64,000 nt of DNA from an uncultured Lachnospiraceae bacterium (GTDB lineage: Bacteria > Bacillota > Clostridia > Lachnospirales > Lachnospiraceae), in the NCBI GenBank assembly GCA_910577015.1, contig CAJTKU010000001.1:62001-126000 (forward strand), in the 5' to 3' direction. This document shows, in pieces, positions 23,797 through 31,913 of this stretch. Both the position numbers and the translations under genes were made by a program. The notes under the pieces are model-generated. The model made no database searches. It was not told the DNA's origin and saw only the letters and a program-made list of their open reading frames with translations. Position 1 is the first letter of the stretch; each line of letters begins with the position of its first letter.

Positions 23797-24714
23797 ATGA
23801 ATCCAATGATAGAAGTAGAACATTTTTCAAAGACATACGGAGATTTCAAAGCAGTAGACGATATTTCATTTACTGTAGATGAGGGAAGCATCTTTGCGTT
23901 TCTCGGACCCAATGGCGCAGGTAAGAGTACCACAATTAATACTTTATGTACAATCTTAGATAAAACGGAAGGAAGTATTCGGATTAACGGGCATGATGTT
24001 TCCAAAGAAAAGGGGGCAGTCAGAAAAGATATTGGCATTGTATTTCAGGATTCCACGCTGGATGCCAAAATGACAGTGGAGGAAAACCTGAAATATCATT
24101 GCAGTTTTTATAAGGTTCCGAAAAAAGAGGTTACAGAGCGGATTGATTTTGCCCTTGACCTGGTGGAGCTCACAGATTGGAAAAAGGCGGTTGTAGGCAG
24201 TCTTTCCGGCGGGATGAAACGCCGTGTGGAGATTGCGAGAGGGCTTGTGCATTTTCCAAAGGTTTTGTTTTTAGATGAACCGACAACCGGGCTTGATCCG
24301 CAGACAAGGGAAAATGTATGGGAATATATTCAGAAAATGCAAAAACAAAAAAACATGACGATTTTTTTGACCACTCATTATATGGATGAAGCGGAGGTAT
24401 GCTCTAAAATTGTGATTATGGACCATGGGAAGATTGTTGCATATGACACGCCGCAGAATTTAAAACACCAGTATACCGGAACGGAGGTTGATGCAACCTG
24501 TACGCAAACGGAAACCTTGGAAAATATATTGAAGGAGCAAAAGATTCCTTATGAGAAAGTAGAAAACAGGGTTGTATTCCACACAAAGAAAGCGTCTGAT
24601 GCGCTTCATATTTTGTCAGATTGCAGAGATACAATTCTTGATTTTGAGGCAAAGAATGGAACATTAAATGAGGTTTTCCTCGCAATCACAGGAAAGGAGA
24701 TTAGGCAGTCATGA
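23797..24714 (+). CDS. ABC exporter ATP-binding protein (DrrA type)
   Basis: A 305-residue ATPase of an ABC-2 type drug or lipid exporter. Walker A is LGPNGAGKST near residue 38, the Q-loop is VFQDSTLD, the signature is SLSGGMKRR near 140, Walker B is VLFLDEPTTGLD and the switch is LTTHYMDEAE. The C-terminal 80 residues form the regulatory extension typical of the DrrA/NatA group. It overlaps the permease start by 4 bases (ATGA at 24711). With MarR upstream, an inducible efflux role is likely; the substrate is not evident. Confidence 0.93.
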   Translation: MNPMIEVEHFSKTYGDFKAVDDISFTVDEGSIFAFLGPNGAGKSTTINTLCTILDKTEGSIRINGHDVSKEKGAVRKDIGIVFQDSTLDAKMTVEENLKYHCSFYKVPKKEVTERIDFALDLVELTDWKKAVVGSLSGGMKRRVEIARGLVHFPKVLFLDEPTTGLDPQTRENVWEYIQKMQKQKNMTIFLTTHYMDEAEVCSKIVIMDHGKIVAYDTPQNLKHQYTGTEVDATCTQTETLENILKEQKIPYEKVENRVVFHTKKASDALHILSDCRDTILDFEAKNGTLNEVFLAITGKEIRQS

Positions 24715-25553
24715 ATCCGGTTACAGCAATTATACAGAGGAATTTGTTAAATTATACCAGAAACAGGGGGAGGATGATTGGGAGCATTGTTATGTCCATG
24801 TTCATGTTGGTAATGTTTTCTTTTATGATGAAATCTTCCATGAGCGGCTTTGGCGAACCTATGAATTATCTGATTGCCGGCGTCATTATTATGACTGTTT
24901 TTCAGACGGGTATCAATAATTCATCAGATATTCTGTCGGATATTGCAGACGGATATATGAAAGAGGTTATGGTTGCACCGATTGCACGTTCCCAGATTTC
25001 TATAGGAAATATTATATCAGGAGCGGTTGTTTCTACTTTGCAGGGGACGCTTACCATGATAATCAGCCTGCTCATTGGATTTAAAATAAATGTGTTTCAG
25101 ATTTTATTGCTGATTTTGGTAATGCTGGTTTCAGCAATGACCTTCAGTGCAGTCGGCTTGTTTTTAGCGACTGTTTCACGCAACTCCCCTTCGTTCCAGA
25201 CCATAAGTTCCATGATTATGATGCCATTGACGTTTGTTTCCGGCGCATATATACCGACTACGATGATGCCCGGTTTTCTTTTGCCAGTCGTATATTTAAA
25301 TCCGCTTACCTATGTGACGTCTATTTTCCGATATATTGCGCTTGGGGCATACAAAATGAGTTCTGCCGAACTTGTACGGGAGGGAATGGCATTTAGCATT
25401 CATGGGTTTACCATAACTCCGGTCATGGGGCTTATGATTACGGTTTTAATAGGAACGGTTTTCTTTGCGTTAAGTGTTGGAAAGTTTAATCAGGCAGATT
25501 TTTCCACAGTAAAAGTGGCAAGGACAATGCGGGGAGGCGGAGCGCCAAGATAA
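24711..25553 (+). CDS. ABC-2 type permease
   Basis: A 280-residue six-helix permease of the ABC2_membrane family, partner of the ATPase just upstream. Hydrophobic segments lie near residues 25-45, 58-78, 105-130, 140-160, 170-190 and 245-265; MMPLTFVSGAYIPTTMMP followed by the LNPLTYVTSIFRY stretch is characteristic of DrrB/NodJ-like permeases. The start codon overlaps the ATPase stop, so the two are translationally coupled. Confidence 0.92.
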   Translation: MNPVTAIIQRNLLNYTRNRGRMIGSIVMSMFMLVMFSFMMKSSMSGFGEPMNYLIAGVIIMTVFQTGINNSSDILSDIADGYMKEVMVAPIARSQISIGNIISGAVVSTLQGTLTMIISLLIGFKINVFQILLLILVMLVSAMTFSAVGLFLATVSRNSPSFQTISSMIMMPLTFVSGAYIPTTMMPGFLLPVVYLNPLTYVTSIFRYIALGAYKMSSAELVREGMAFSIHGFTITPVMGLMITVLIGTVFFALSVGKFNQADFSTVKVARTMRGGGAPR

Positions 25554-25609
25554 GGGTTCAAACTTCTATGTTTACATGTGTGAAAATAGTAGAAGACATT
25601 ACAATCAAG

Positions 25610-25618
25610 TGATATAAT
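25610..25618 (+). promoter_or_regulatory. Extended -10 promoter
   Basis: TGATATAAT is a perfect extended -10 element about 42 bases before the start of the small hypothetical gene at 25660. No good -35 hexamer is present at 17 bases upstream, as is common for extended -10 promoters. Confidence 0.6.
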
Positions 25619-25659
25619 GTATATATAGAGAGGCGGACAATAAGAATGGGGATGAAGCT

Positions 25660-26076
25660 ATGGCAAAGGATACGCGTCTTGTTAATATCTACCTGAAGAT
25701 ACATCATAAAAAGAACCTGACGATGGATGACCTGGGGTATTTGGCGCAATATGATGAGGAATGTTTTGCAAAAACCTGTAAAAACGTGGTATATAACATC
25801 CCTGAAACACAGCCGCTCATGGAGCCTATTGTTTCGCAGGCGCCGAAAGACGAAACGAAGCCGGAGTTGTCCGAACGGCAGAAAATAGAACAGATTCTGG
25901 GAAATCTGGAACGCCTGGAAATGAATGATTTCCCTACTACAGGCGTTGATACGGACAGTGTAAAGAGTCTGCTCGGTAATTTGTTTATGGAATTATTATT
26001 TCCGCATAACGACAAAGAGATGTTTATTAATGTTGCGGAAACTGAAAATGGTTCTTTGTTTGATAAAAAGGCATAA
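25660..26076 (+). CDS. Small hypothetical acidic protein
   Basis: A 138-residue soluble protein with no recognised domain. The N-terminal 55 residues (DTRLVNIYLKIHHKKNLTMD, then LGYLAQYDEECFAKTCKNVV) look like a folded helical unit. A proline-rich linker (PETQPLMEPIVSQAP) follows, then a C-terminal helical, acidic part. It has its own extended -10 promoter and terminator, so it is a stand-alone gene. The regular, charged heptad-like pattern after residue 65 suggests a protein-protein interaction role. Confidence 0.65.
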   Translation: MAKDTRLVNIYLKIHHKKNLTMDDLGYLAQYDEECFAKTCKNVVYNIPETQPLMEPIVSQAPKDETKPELSERQKIEQILGNLERLEMNDFPTTGVDTDSVKSLLGNLFMELLFPHNDKEMFINVAETENGSLFDKKA

Positions 26077-26124
26077 ATTTCTGTCAGATGGACGCTGTTG
26101 GCAGCAAAACGAACAGAAAAAGAA

Positions 26125-26180
26125 TGAGGCTGTTGCAAAAGTAGATAAAAATCTACCTAAGCAGCAGCCTTATTCTTTCT
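26125..26180 (+). terminator. Terminator after the small hypothetical gene
   Basis: A compound hairpin: outer arms GAGGCTGTTGC and GCAGCAGCCTT (with G-T pairs), inner arms GTAGAT-AAAA-ATCTAC, then a T-rich tail TATTCTTTCTT. It separates the 25660 gene from the trmB unit. Confidence 0.75.
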
Positions 26181-26208
26181 TGACCCTAATCCGACTATAT
26201 GTTAGAGT
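26180..26208 (+). promoter_or_regulatory. Possible trmB promoter
   Basis: TTGACC (26180-26185), 17 bases, then TAGAGT (26203-26208), about 36 bases before the trmB start. The -10 is a poor match, so this is tentative. Confidence 0.4.
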
Positions 26209-26244
26209 AAAAATATAAATAGTTGTAAGGGAGGTTACTACTAT

Positions 26245-27114
26245 ATGTCAGGAAGCGATTATCTGGAAAATCTGGGATTTTCCAGAAATGAGGCAAAGGT
26301 TTATACAACTCTTTTGAAGCACAAACAGCTAAACGGTTATGAAATTGCCAAATTATCCGGCGTATCACGGTCTTTGGTTTATGAGGTAATCAACCGTCTG
26401 GTGGGCAAGGGGATTCTTCTTCGATTGGAAGGTGAGCCAAATTACTATAAGCCGCTTGATTATGATAAGCTGATAAAGAGGATGAAGCAGGAAAGTGAGA
26501 ATAATATAAACAGGGCGGAAGATTATTTGAAGAGTTTGACCGGGGAGGAAGAAAGCCGGGATTTTGTCATGAATCTGGTAGGTTTCGATAAGTTTATCAA
26601 AAAAGCCATGGCGTTAATAGACAGAGCCACAAGAGAAATATCCCTTTCTGTATGGAGCAATGAATTGGAACTTTTGCAGGACGCTTTAACCCGTGCCATG
26701 GAAAGAGGAGTAAAAGTTTATCTGTTTACCTTTGAAGAAGTGAATCCGAAGGGTGCTGTTCTTTTTTCCTATCGGATTAGCGACGCAGAAAAATTATTCC
26801 CATACCGCAGGATGACGTTGGTTGTTGATGGCGAACAGTGTCTGACCGGTGAAAACAACGGAGACAGAAGCATTTTCATTTACACAAGAAACCATGCTGT
26901 TGTTTCTCTTGCGACAGACGAAATTGTATTGAATATATTCTGGTACAAATATATGGAAAAACAGGGACTGCTTCGAAAAAAGAACAGCAGTGAAGATTTT
27001 TTACAGATAATTGAAACACTAGCAGAAGAACTGGGTATTAATGAGGATATGACAAAAAATCTCATGGTATATGAATTTCAAAGGAGGAAGTATTATGAAA
27101 GTGAAGGACATTGA
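26245..27114 (+). CDS. TrmB-family transcriptional regulator
   Basis: A 289-residue regulator. The N-terminal winged helix is of TrmB type (LENLGFSRNEAKVYTTLLKH, then LNGYEIAKLSGVSRSLVYEV), a coiled stretch follows near 80-95, and a PLD-like ligand domain (residues about 105-260) contains the SVWSNELELLQDALTRAMER segment. TrmB proteins usually sense sugars and control nearby transporters. It overlaps the MFS transporter start by 20 bases, so the pair is coupled and TrmB probably controls this transporter operon. GGGAGG lies 11 bases upstream of the start. Confidence 0.87.
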   Translation: MSGSDYLENLGFSRNEAKVYTTLLKHKQLNGYEIAKLSGVSRSLVYEVINRLVGKGILLRLEGEPNYYKPLDYDKLIKRMKQESENNINRAEDYLKSLTGEEESRDFVMNLVGFDKFIKKAMALIDRATREISLSVWSNELELLQDALTRAMERGVKVYLFTFEEVNPKGAVLFSYRISDAEKLFPYRRMTLVVDGEQCLTGENNGDRSIFIYTRNHAVVSLATDEIVLNIFWYKYMEKQGLLRKKNSSEDFLQIIETLAEELGINEDMTKNLMVYEFQRRKYYESEGH

Positions 27115-28504
27115 AAGCCAAAGGGCTCGTGAAGCCAAAGAACTTATCAGACGGGAAAAACAGCTTCAAGCCAGAAACAATCGATTTTACATGATTTATC
27201 TCTTTATGGTGCTGTCTCTGATTTACATTATTGACGAGATTGCTTCTACCATTTCGATTCAGTTTCAATCCAATATCATCAACGAGTTTTTTGTGCAGAA
27301 AATGGGGATGGAGTATGGGGAAGGGCTATCCATTTCTTCTGCGCTTGGCTTTATTACATATCCTGTGACGCTGCTGATTGTATTCTACCGTCCGCTGGCC
27401 GACCGTTTCGGAAGAAAGCCCTTCTTGGTTATCAATACTTTTATGATGGGCCTTGGGTTGTTTTTGGTCTATCTTTCTGATAATATTTATGTATACATGC
27501 TTGGCGGAACCATTATGGGATTTATGGTTTCCCACGATATGCAGTGCGTATATATCCTGGAATGCTCCAGTGAAAAGAAGCGTGCCAGAAATTATGCCCT
27601 TATAAAGGCGGTGGCAATATTGGGAACATTGCTCATTCCACTTTTGCGGGAAACGCTTATGCAAAATAAGAGCGAACGGTGGCATCTGGTGTATCTGGTG
27701 CCTGCCGTCCTTGGTTTTGCATTGTCCTTTGTGGCGCTGTTGTTTGCCAAAGAAACAAACACTTTCCTGGTGAACAGGGTTAAATACTTAAAAACGCCAA
27801 TCGAAGTCAGGGAAACACAAAGCCGGGAAGAGAAAAACAGCAATGCACAGGGCGGCATCATCCATGCAGTCAAATTTGCTTTCAAACACCGTCAACTGCG
27901 TTTTCTGATGCTTGCATGTTGTTTCTATTATTCTGCTTCCCTTGCTACGGCAACTTACAATACCGTAATGAAAGAATCCGCCCTGATGACGGAAGAAGCC
28001 ATCACGATGGCGCTTTATCTTTATCCCGTAGGAAATGCATTGCTGACCTTTATCGCCGGGCTTGTTTCCGACCGATTTGGCAGGAAAGTGACTATCATTG
28101 CCATGTCCTGTTCCGCAGTGGTATGCTACAGCCTCTTTATTGCCGGTTCCATGCTGGGATGGACGCCATTGCTCACCGGATTTGCCATTGGCGGTTTTAT
28201 GGGCAGTTATTGGGGGGCAGGAGATACTATCGGCGGGATTATGTTCTCGGAATCCGCACCAACCAATCTGCGTTCTTCCGTTACCGTAATCAATACGCTT
28301 TTAAACGGCATTATCGGCGGACTGGCTACTATTGTAACCATTATCCTGCTCCCCCTTATTCCCAAGGCAACCTTTGGATATATGTATCTGGGGCTGACGG
28401 TTCCGGGACTAATCGGTGCAATCTTCATTATATGGAAATATGTCGGTGAAACCAGGGGACTGGATTTAAAGAAGGTTACCGGTGCAGAATGGGATAAAAA
28501 ATAA
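27095..28504 (+). CDS. MFS transporter
   Basis: A 469-residue major-facilitator permease with twelve transmembrane segments. The MFS loop motif is seen twice: YRPLADRFGRKPF after helix 2 and GLVSDRFGRKVT at the equivalent place in the second half. The N-terminal 30 residues are highly charged and cytoplasmic (EAKELIRREKQLQARNNR). The start at 27095 follows AAAGGAGGA at 27080-27088; an ATG at 27071 lies before that ribosome binding site. The substrate may be a sugar or organic acid, given the TrmB regulator, but nothing in the sequence decides. Confidence 0.9.
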   Translation: MKVKDIESQRAREAKELIRREKQLQARNNRFYMIYLFMVLSLIYIIDEIASTISIQFQSNIINEFFVQKMGMEYGEGLSISSALGFITYPVTLLIVFYRPLADRFGRKPFLVINTFMMGLGLFLVYLSDNIYVYMLGGTIMGFMVSHDMQCVYILECSSEKKRARNYALIKAVAILGTLLIPLLRETLMQNKSERWHLVYLVPAVLGFALSFVALLFAKETNTFLVNRVKYLKTPIEVRETQSREEKNSNAQGGIIHAVKFAFKHRQLRFLMLACCFYYSASLATATYNTVMKESALMTEEAITMALYLYPVGNALLTFIAGLVSDRFGRKVTIIAMSCSAVVCYSLFIAGSMLGWTPLLTGFAIGGFMGSYWGAGDTIGGIMFSESAPTNLRSSVTVINTLLNGIIGGLATIVTIILLPLIPKATFGYMYLGLTVPGLIGAIFIIWKYVGETRGLDLKKVTGAEWDKK

Positions 28505-28551
28505 TCTTATTACTATCCGTAAAAGACGCGGAAGTGGAATCGGAGGAAAAT

Positions 28552-29340
28552 ATGAATCTGGAATTATTTACTGTAAACCCGGGTGAGAACCCGCTGGACA
28601 ATCTCAAGGATAATTGCGGTTTTGCAGGTATTTTTAAGTCAATCGGAATCATTGGTGATTCCCTGTCATCCGGAGAATTTGAGTATCACGACAAAGACGG
28701 AAATATTGTCTATCACGATATGTATGAATATTCGTGGCCTGCGGTTCTGGAGCGGTTAACGGGAACTGCCTGTCACAACTACTCCCGGGGCGGCATGAGT
28801 GCAAAGGAGTTTTATGAAAGCTGGGCAGAGCAAAACAATTTCTGGCAGTGGAATCAGGCGTATATTATTGCTTTAGGGAATAATGATGTGTTTGTCCTCA
28901 ATCATCCCATTGGCAGCGCAGAGGATATTCATCCTGATAATCCGAAAGCCAATCCGGATACCTTTTTCGGCAATATGGGCCGCATCATATCCAGGTTAAA
29001 GACCATTGAAAAAGACGCTCGTATCTTTCTGGTATCCATGCAGAGGAGAGGCGAAGCGGAGGGAGACCCTGTTATCTGTGCCGTAGCGGAGGAGATGAAG
29101 AAAATCTGCGGAATGTTTTCCTTTACATATTTAATCGACATGTCACATTACGGGCCGGTCTATGATGAGGAAATGAGAAAAACCTTTGCCATGGGATTCC
29201 ACCCCAACGCCATGGGTTATTTCAGCTATGCATTGATGATAGGAAATTACATGGACTATATCATCCGCTGCAATCCCAAAGATTTCTTTGAAGTGCCGTT
29301 TATCGGTAAAGGCTATAAGAATAAGGACGTTATCTATTAA
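28552..29340 (+). CDS. SGNH/GDSL-family hydrolase
   Basis: A 262-residue esterase-like protein. SGNH blocks are visible: SIGIIGDSLSSGEF (block I Ser), NYSRGGMSAKE (block II Gly), IALGNNDVF (block III Asn) and GFHPNAMGY (block V His, with the acidic residue usually three before; here the residue is different, Gly-Phe-His-Pro). There is no signal peptide, so it acts inside the cell. It is downstream of the TrmB-MFS pair and probably deacylates the imported compound. GGAGG at 28540-28544 defines the start. Confidence 0.85.
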   Translation: MNLELFTVNPGENPLDNLKDNCGFAGIFKSIGIIGDSLSSGEFEYHDKDGNIVYHDMYEYSWPAVLERLTGTACHNYSRGGMSAKEFYESWAEQNNFWQWNQAYIIALGNNDVFVLNHPIGSAEDIHPDNPKANPDTFFGNMGRIISRLKTIEKDARIFLVSMQRRGEAEGDPVICAVAEEMKKICGMFSFTYLIDMSHYGPVYDEEMRKTFAMGFHPNAMGYFSYALMIGNYMDYIIRCNPKDFFEVPFIGKGYKNKDVIY

Positions 29341-29377
29341 ACATATTTCAATGTATGGATTGAAAAGGAGATGACAA

Positions 29378-29992
29378 ATGGGCATACAGGATTTTCTTAA
29401 CAGCAGTAACGAACGTATGAACAAACAGCTTTTGTTTACGGCCAATATTGATAAGATGACTGCGGTTCTGCGCCGGACAATGCTGATTGATAAAAGCCGG
29501 AGAGAAAATGATGCCGAACATTCGTGGCATATTGCGGTTATGGCAATGCTGTTTACGGAATATGCAATCGAACCGGTTGATATCGGCAGGGTCGTTCAAA
29601 TGTGTGTGGTTCATGACCTTGTTGAAATAATTGCCGGTGATACTTTTGCCTATGACGCGGAAGGAAATATAGATAAAGAAGATAGGGAAAAAGCGGCGGC
29701 TGACAGGTTATTTTCGGAAATTCCTGAGGAACAGGGAAAATTACTCCGCAGTTTTTGGGAGGAATTTGACGCAATGGAAACCGCAGACGCCAAGTATGCC
29801 GCCTGCATGGACCGGTTACAGCCTTTTTTACACAATACCCTCACTGACGGACATACCTGGGTGGAAAGCCAAGTGAATCGTGCAGTTGTGGAAAAAAGAA
29901 TGGCAATCGTGAAAGAGTTTATGCCAAAAGTGTATAAATGGGTATCAGATAATCTTGACAATGCAATCAGCAAGGGGTGGCTTAATCCATGA
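29378..29992 (+). CDS. HD-domain phosphohydrolase (YfbR/HDDC2-like)
   Basis: A 204-residue HD-domain protein. Metal ligands are complete: EHSWHIAVMA (first His), VVHDLVEIIAGD (HD pair) and a later Asp (ACMDRLQPFL). The fold and motif order match the YfbR/HDDC2 5'-deoxynucleotidase group, which dephosphorylates deoxynucleoside monophosphates, though other small phosphates are possible. It follows the SGNH gene by 37 bases with AAAGGAG before the start and is likely the last gene of the TrmB unit. Confidence 0.85.
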   Translation: MGIQDFLNSSNERMNKQLLFTANIDKMTAVLRRTMLIDKSRRENDAEHSWHIAVMAMLFTEYAIEPVDIGRVVQMCVVHDLVEIIAGDTFAYDAEGNIDKEDREKAAADRLFSEIPEEQGKLLRSFWEEFDAMETADAKYAACMDRLQPFLHNTLTDGHTWVESQVNRAVVEKRMAIVKEFMPKVYKWVSDNLDNAISKGWLNP

Positions 29993-30098
29993 GCGAAAGC
30001 AGAACATGCAACAGAAATATTGCATTTTGCACCCCAGACGTGATTTTCTTTCTTAATATTTTTTTGTAAAATAGGCATAACAGGAGTGTAATACGATA

Positions 30099-30701
30099 AT
30101 GACTACCGGTGAAAAACTGGCAATGCTTCGCAGGCAAAAAAATTTAACGCAGGAACAACTGGCAGAATTATTGAATGTATCCCGCCAGTCTGTATCACGC
30201 TGGGAGATGAATCAGGCATTTCCGGAAACGGAAAAACTGATTTTATTAAGCAGGATATTTTCCTGCAGCGTCGATTTTCTGTTAAATACCAGTCCTGAGA
30301 AAGAAAAGAATAGTTCGGATATTACGGCAGAAGGATGCGCGTCCTTTATGCGGGAATGCGGTTACTTTTTTCTGGCGACATCCGTTGAAGACTCTCCCAA
30401 TCTTCGGCCTTTCGGCATGATATGCGCCGGTGAAAACTGCTTGTTTTTTGTCACAGACAAACGGAAGAGCGTATGTATGGAGCTGGAAAAGAATGCGAAG
30501 GTTTCTCTGTCCGGGTATCAGCCGGATACCGGCAAATGGCTTCGTATCAGCGGGACCGCCATAGAAGACACGACGCAAAAAAGCAGGGAAATGGTATTGT
30601 CTGAATATCCGGTACTGTATCAGAAGTTTCCGAAAGGACAGGAAATTTTTATGACAGTTTACCGTATTTGCCTAGATAACGCAAACATTCATTTGAGATA
30701 G
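30099..30701 (+). CDS. XRE-type HTH fused to a flavin (PNPOx-like) domain
   Basis: A 200-residue fusion. Residues 1-65 are a Cro/C1-type helix-turn-helix (RRQKNLTQEQLAELLNVSRQ, then SVSRWEMNQAFPETEKL). Residues about 75-200 are a split-barrel FMN-binding domain of the pyridoxamine 5'-phosphate oxidase-like group (CGYFFLATSVEDSPNLRPFG, FVTDKRKSVCMELEKN). The arrangement suggests a regulator that reads flavin, redox state or a small flavin-bound ligand. The next gene is a stand-alone PNPOx-like protein, 17 bases on. Confidence 0.82.
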   Translation: MTTGEKLAMLRRQKNLTQEQLAELLNVSRQSVSRWEMNQAFPETEKLILLSRIFSCSVDFLLNTSPEKEKNSSDITAEGCASFMRECGYFFLATSVEDSPNLRPFGMICAGENCLFFVTDKRKSVCMELEKNAKVSLSGYQPDTGKWLRISGTAIEDTTQKSREMVLSEYPVLYQKFPKGQEIFMTVYRICLDNANIHLR

Positions 30702-30718
30702 GAGAAAAGAGGAAAAAC

Positions 30719-31159
30719 ATGGAAAAATTATCAACAGAAGCCGAAGCCGTATTAAAAGAACGTTTTGGAAGAGATTGTATCATTTCCCTTGCAACAGTGG
30801 AAGACGGACTTCCCTATGTACGTAATGTAAATGCCTATTATGAAGACGGCTCTTTTTATATCATCACATACGGACTTTCCAATAAAATGCGCCAGATTGG
30901 CAAAAATCCCAATACAGCCATATCAGGAGACTGGTTTACGGCTCATGGACAAGGCGTTTCTCTCGGCTACTTTGGAAAGAAAGAAAACGCCGGGATAGCA
31001 AGTAAACTGGAAAAAGTATTTTCAGAATGGATTCATAACGGACACAATAATTTTGAGGATGTCAACACCTGCATTCTCCGCATCCGCCTGACGGACGGAA
31101 TACTGTTCGACCATGGCACAAGGTATGATATAGATTTTACATCTGATGTGGAAAAGTAA
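30719..31159 (+). CDS. Pyridoxamine 5'-phosphate oxidase-family protein
   Basis: A 146-residue stand-alone split-barrel flavin-binding protein: CIISLATVEDGLPYVRNVNA is the first two strands, then IITYGLSNKMRQIGKNPNTA (typical basic helix and strand) and an additional C-terminal part. It is probably an FMN-dependent reductase or heme/cofactor handling protein; the PNPOx label is a family name and not evidence of vitamin B6 synthesis. It forms a two-gene unit with the HTH-PNPOx fusion upstream. Confidence 0.83.
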   Translation: MEKLSTEAEAVLKERFGRDCIISLATVEDGLPYVRNVNAYYEDGSFYIITYGLSNKMRQIGKNPNTAISGDWFTAHGQGVSLGYFGKKENAGIASKLEKVFSEWIHNGHNNFEDVNTCILRIRLTDGILFDHGTRYDIDFTSDVEK

Positions 31160-31212
31160 AGGATAAGTAAATGCTGATTTCATAATATGATACCATTAAT
31201 AAATTGATAGTA

Positions 31213-31262
31213 TTTGCCCTTGTTTTTGCTCTTGTATGCAAAAACAAGGGCAAACTTTTTTA
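31213..31262 (+). terminator. Strong terminator before tetR
   Basis: A perfect 17-bp stem: left arm TTTGCCCTTGTTTTTGC (31213-31229), 8-base loop, right arm GCAAAAACAAGGGCAAA (31238-31254), then CTTTTTT. Both ends are A/T-rich, so it could work for either strand. Confidence 0.92.
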
Positions 31263-31265
31263 CCA

Positions 31266-31313
31266 TTGAAACTATACATTAAAAGTGATATATTAGCTAA
31301 TAAGATTAGCTAA
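31266..31313 (+). promoter_or_regulatory. tetR promoter with paired TTAGCTAA operators
   Basis: TTGAAA (31266-31271), a 17-base spacer, TATATT (31289-31294). Two identical palindromes TTAGCTAA lie at 31293-31300 and 31306-31313, 13 bases apart, starting on the -10 element. Their place suggests binding of the TetR dimer(s) encoded 22 bases downstream and repression of the tetR-CPBP unit. Confidence 0.8.
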
Positions 31314-31334
31314 ATAGCAGAAAGGATTAATTAC

Positions 31335-31913
31335 ATGAAAATTGGATTGGATAAGACGAAGATTATTAAAACAGCAGCAAGACTGGCAGATGAAAAGGGT
31401 ATAAACAATATAAGTCTGAAAGTATTATCAACTGAATTAGGAATAAAATCCCCCTCTTTGTATAAGCACTTTAACGGTGGACTGGAAGAGCTGAATAAAG
31501 AGTTGATGTTGTATGGCTGGCGTTCTTTGGAATGCGACATAACGAAAGCAGCCATAGGGAAAGCAAAAGATGATGCGATAAAAGAGATGTGCTATGCTTA
31601 TCGAAACTTTGTAATGAAACACAAAGGATTGTTTGAAGCTATGGAGTGGTACAATATGTATCAATCAGAGGAACATCTTCAGGCAACAAAAGGAACAGTA
31701 ACCGTTTTGTTTCAAGTGCTTGAAGCTTACGGATTGACGGATGAACAAAAAGTACATATTGTACGTTTTATCCGGGGTTTTTTACAAGGATTCTTATCTA
31801 TTGAGTGCCACGGAGGATATGGTAACCCCGTACCGTTAGATGATACATTTGATTATGCATTAAATACAATATTAAGAGGTATTAGCGATTTACACAAAGG
31901 AGACGCAGAATGA
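31335..31913 (+). CDS. TetR/AcrR-family regulator
   Basis: A 192-residue TetR-type repressor. The DNA-binding half (residues 1-55) is KIIKTAARLADEKGINNISL with the recognition helix ELGIKSPSLYKHFNGG. The C-terminal half fits the WHG/TetR_C_33-type ligand domain (GLFEAMEWYNMYQ). It overlaps the CPBP protease gene by 4 bases (ATGA at 31910), so the two are coupled and share the operator-bearing promoter. The ligand is unknown. Confidence 0.9.
   Translation: MKIGLDKTKIIKTAARLADEKGINNISLKVLSTELGIKSPSLYKHFNGGLEELNKELMLYGWRSLECDITKAAIGKAKDDAIKEMCYAYRNFVMKHKGLFEAMEWYNMYQSEEHLQATKGTVTVLFQVLEAYGLTDEQKVHIVRFIRGFLQGFLSIECHGGYGNPVPLDDTFDYALNTILRGISDLHKGDAE

Noticed and set aside
25554..25590. Another degenerate copy of the 20-kb palindromic element (AACTTCTATGT)
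   Set aside because: Only 11 bases match and no dyad is present; may be chance in AT-rich sequence.
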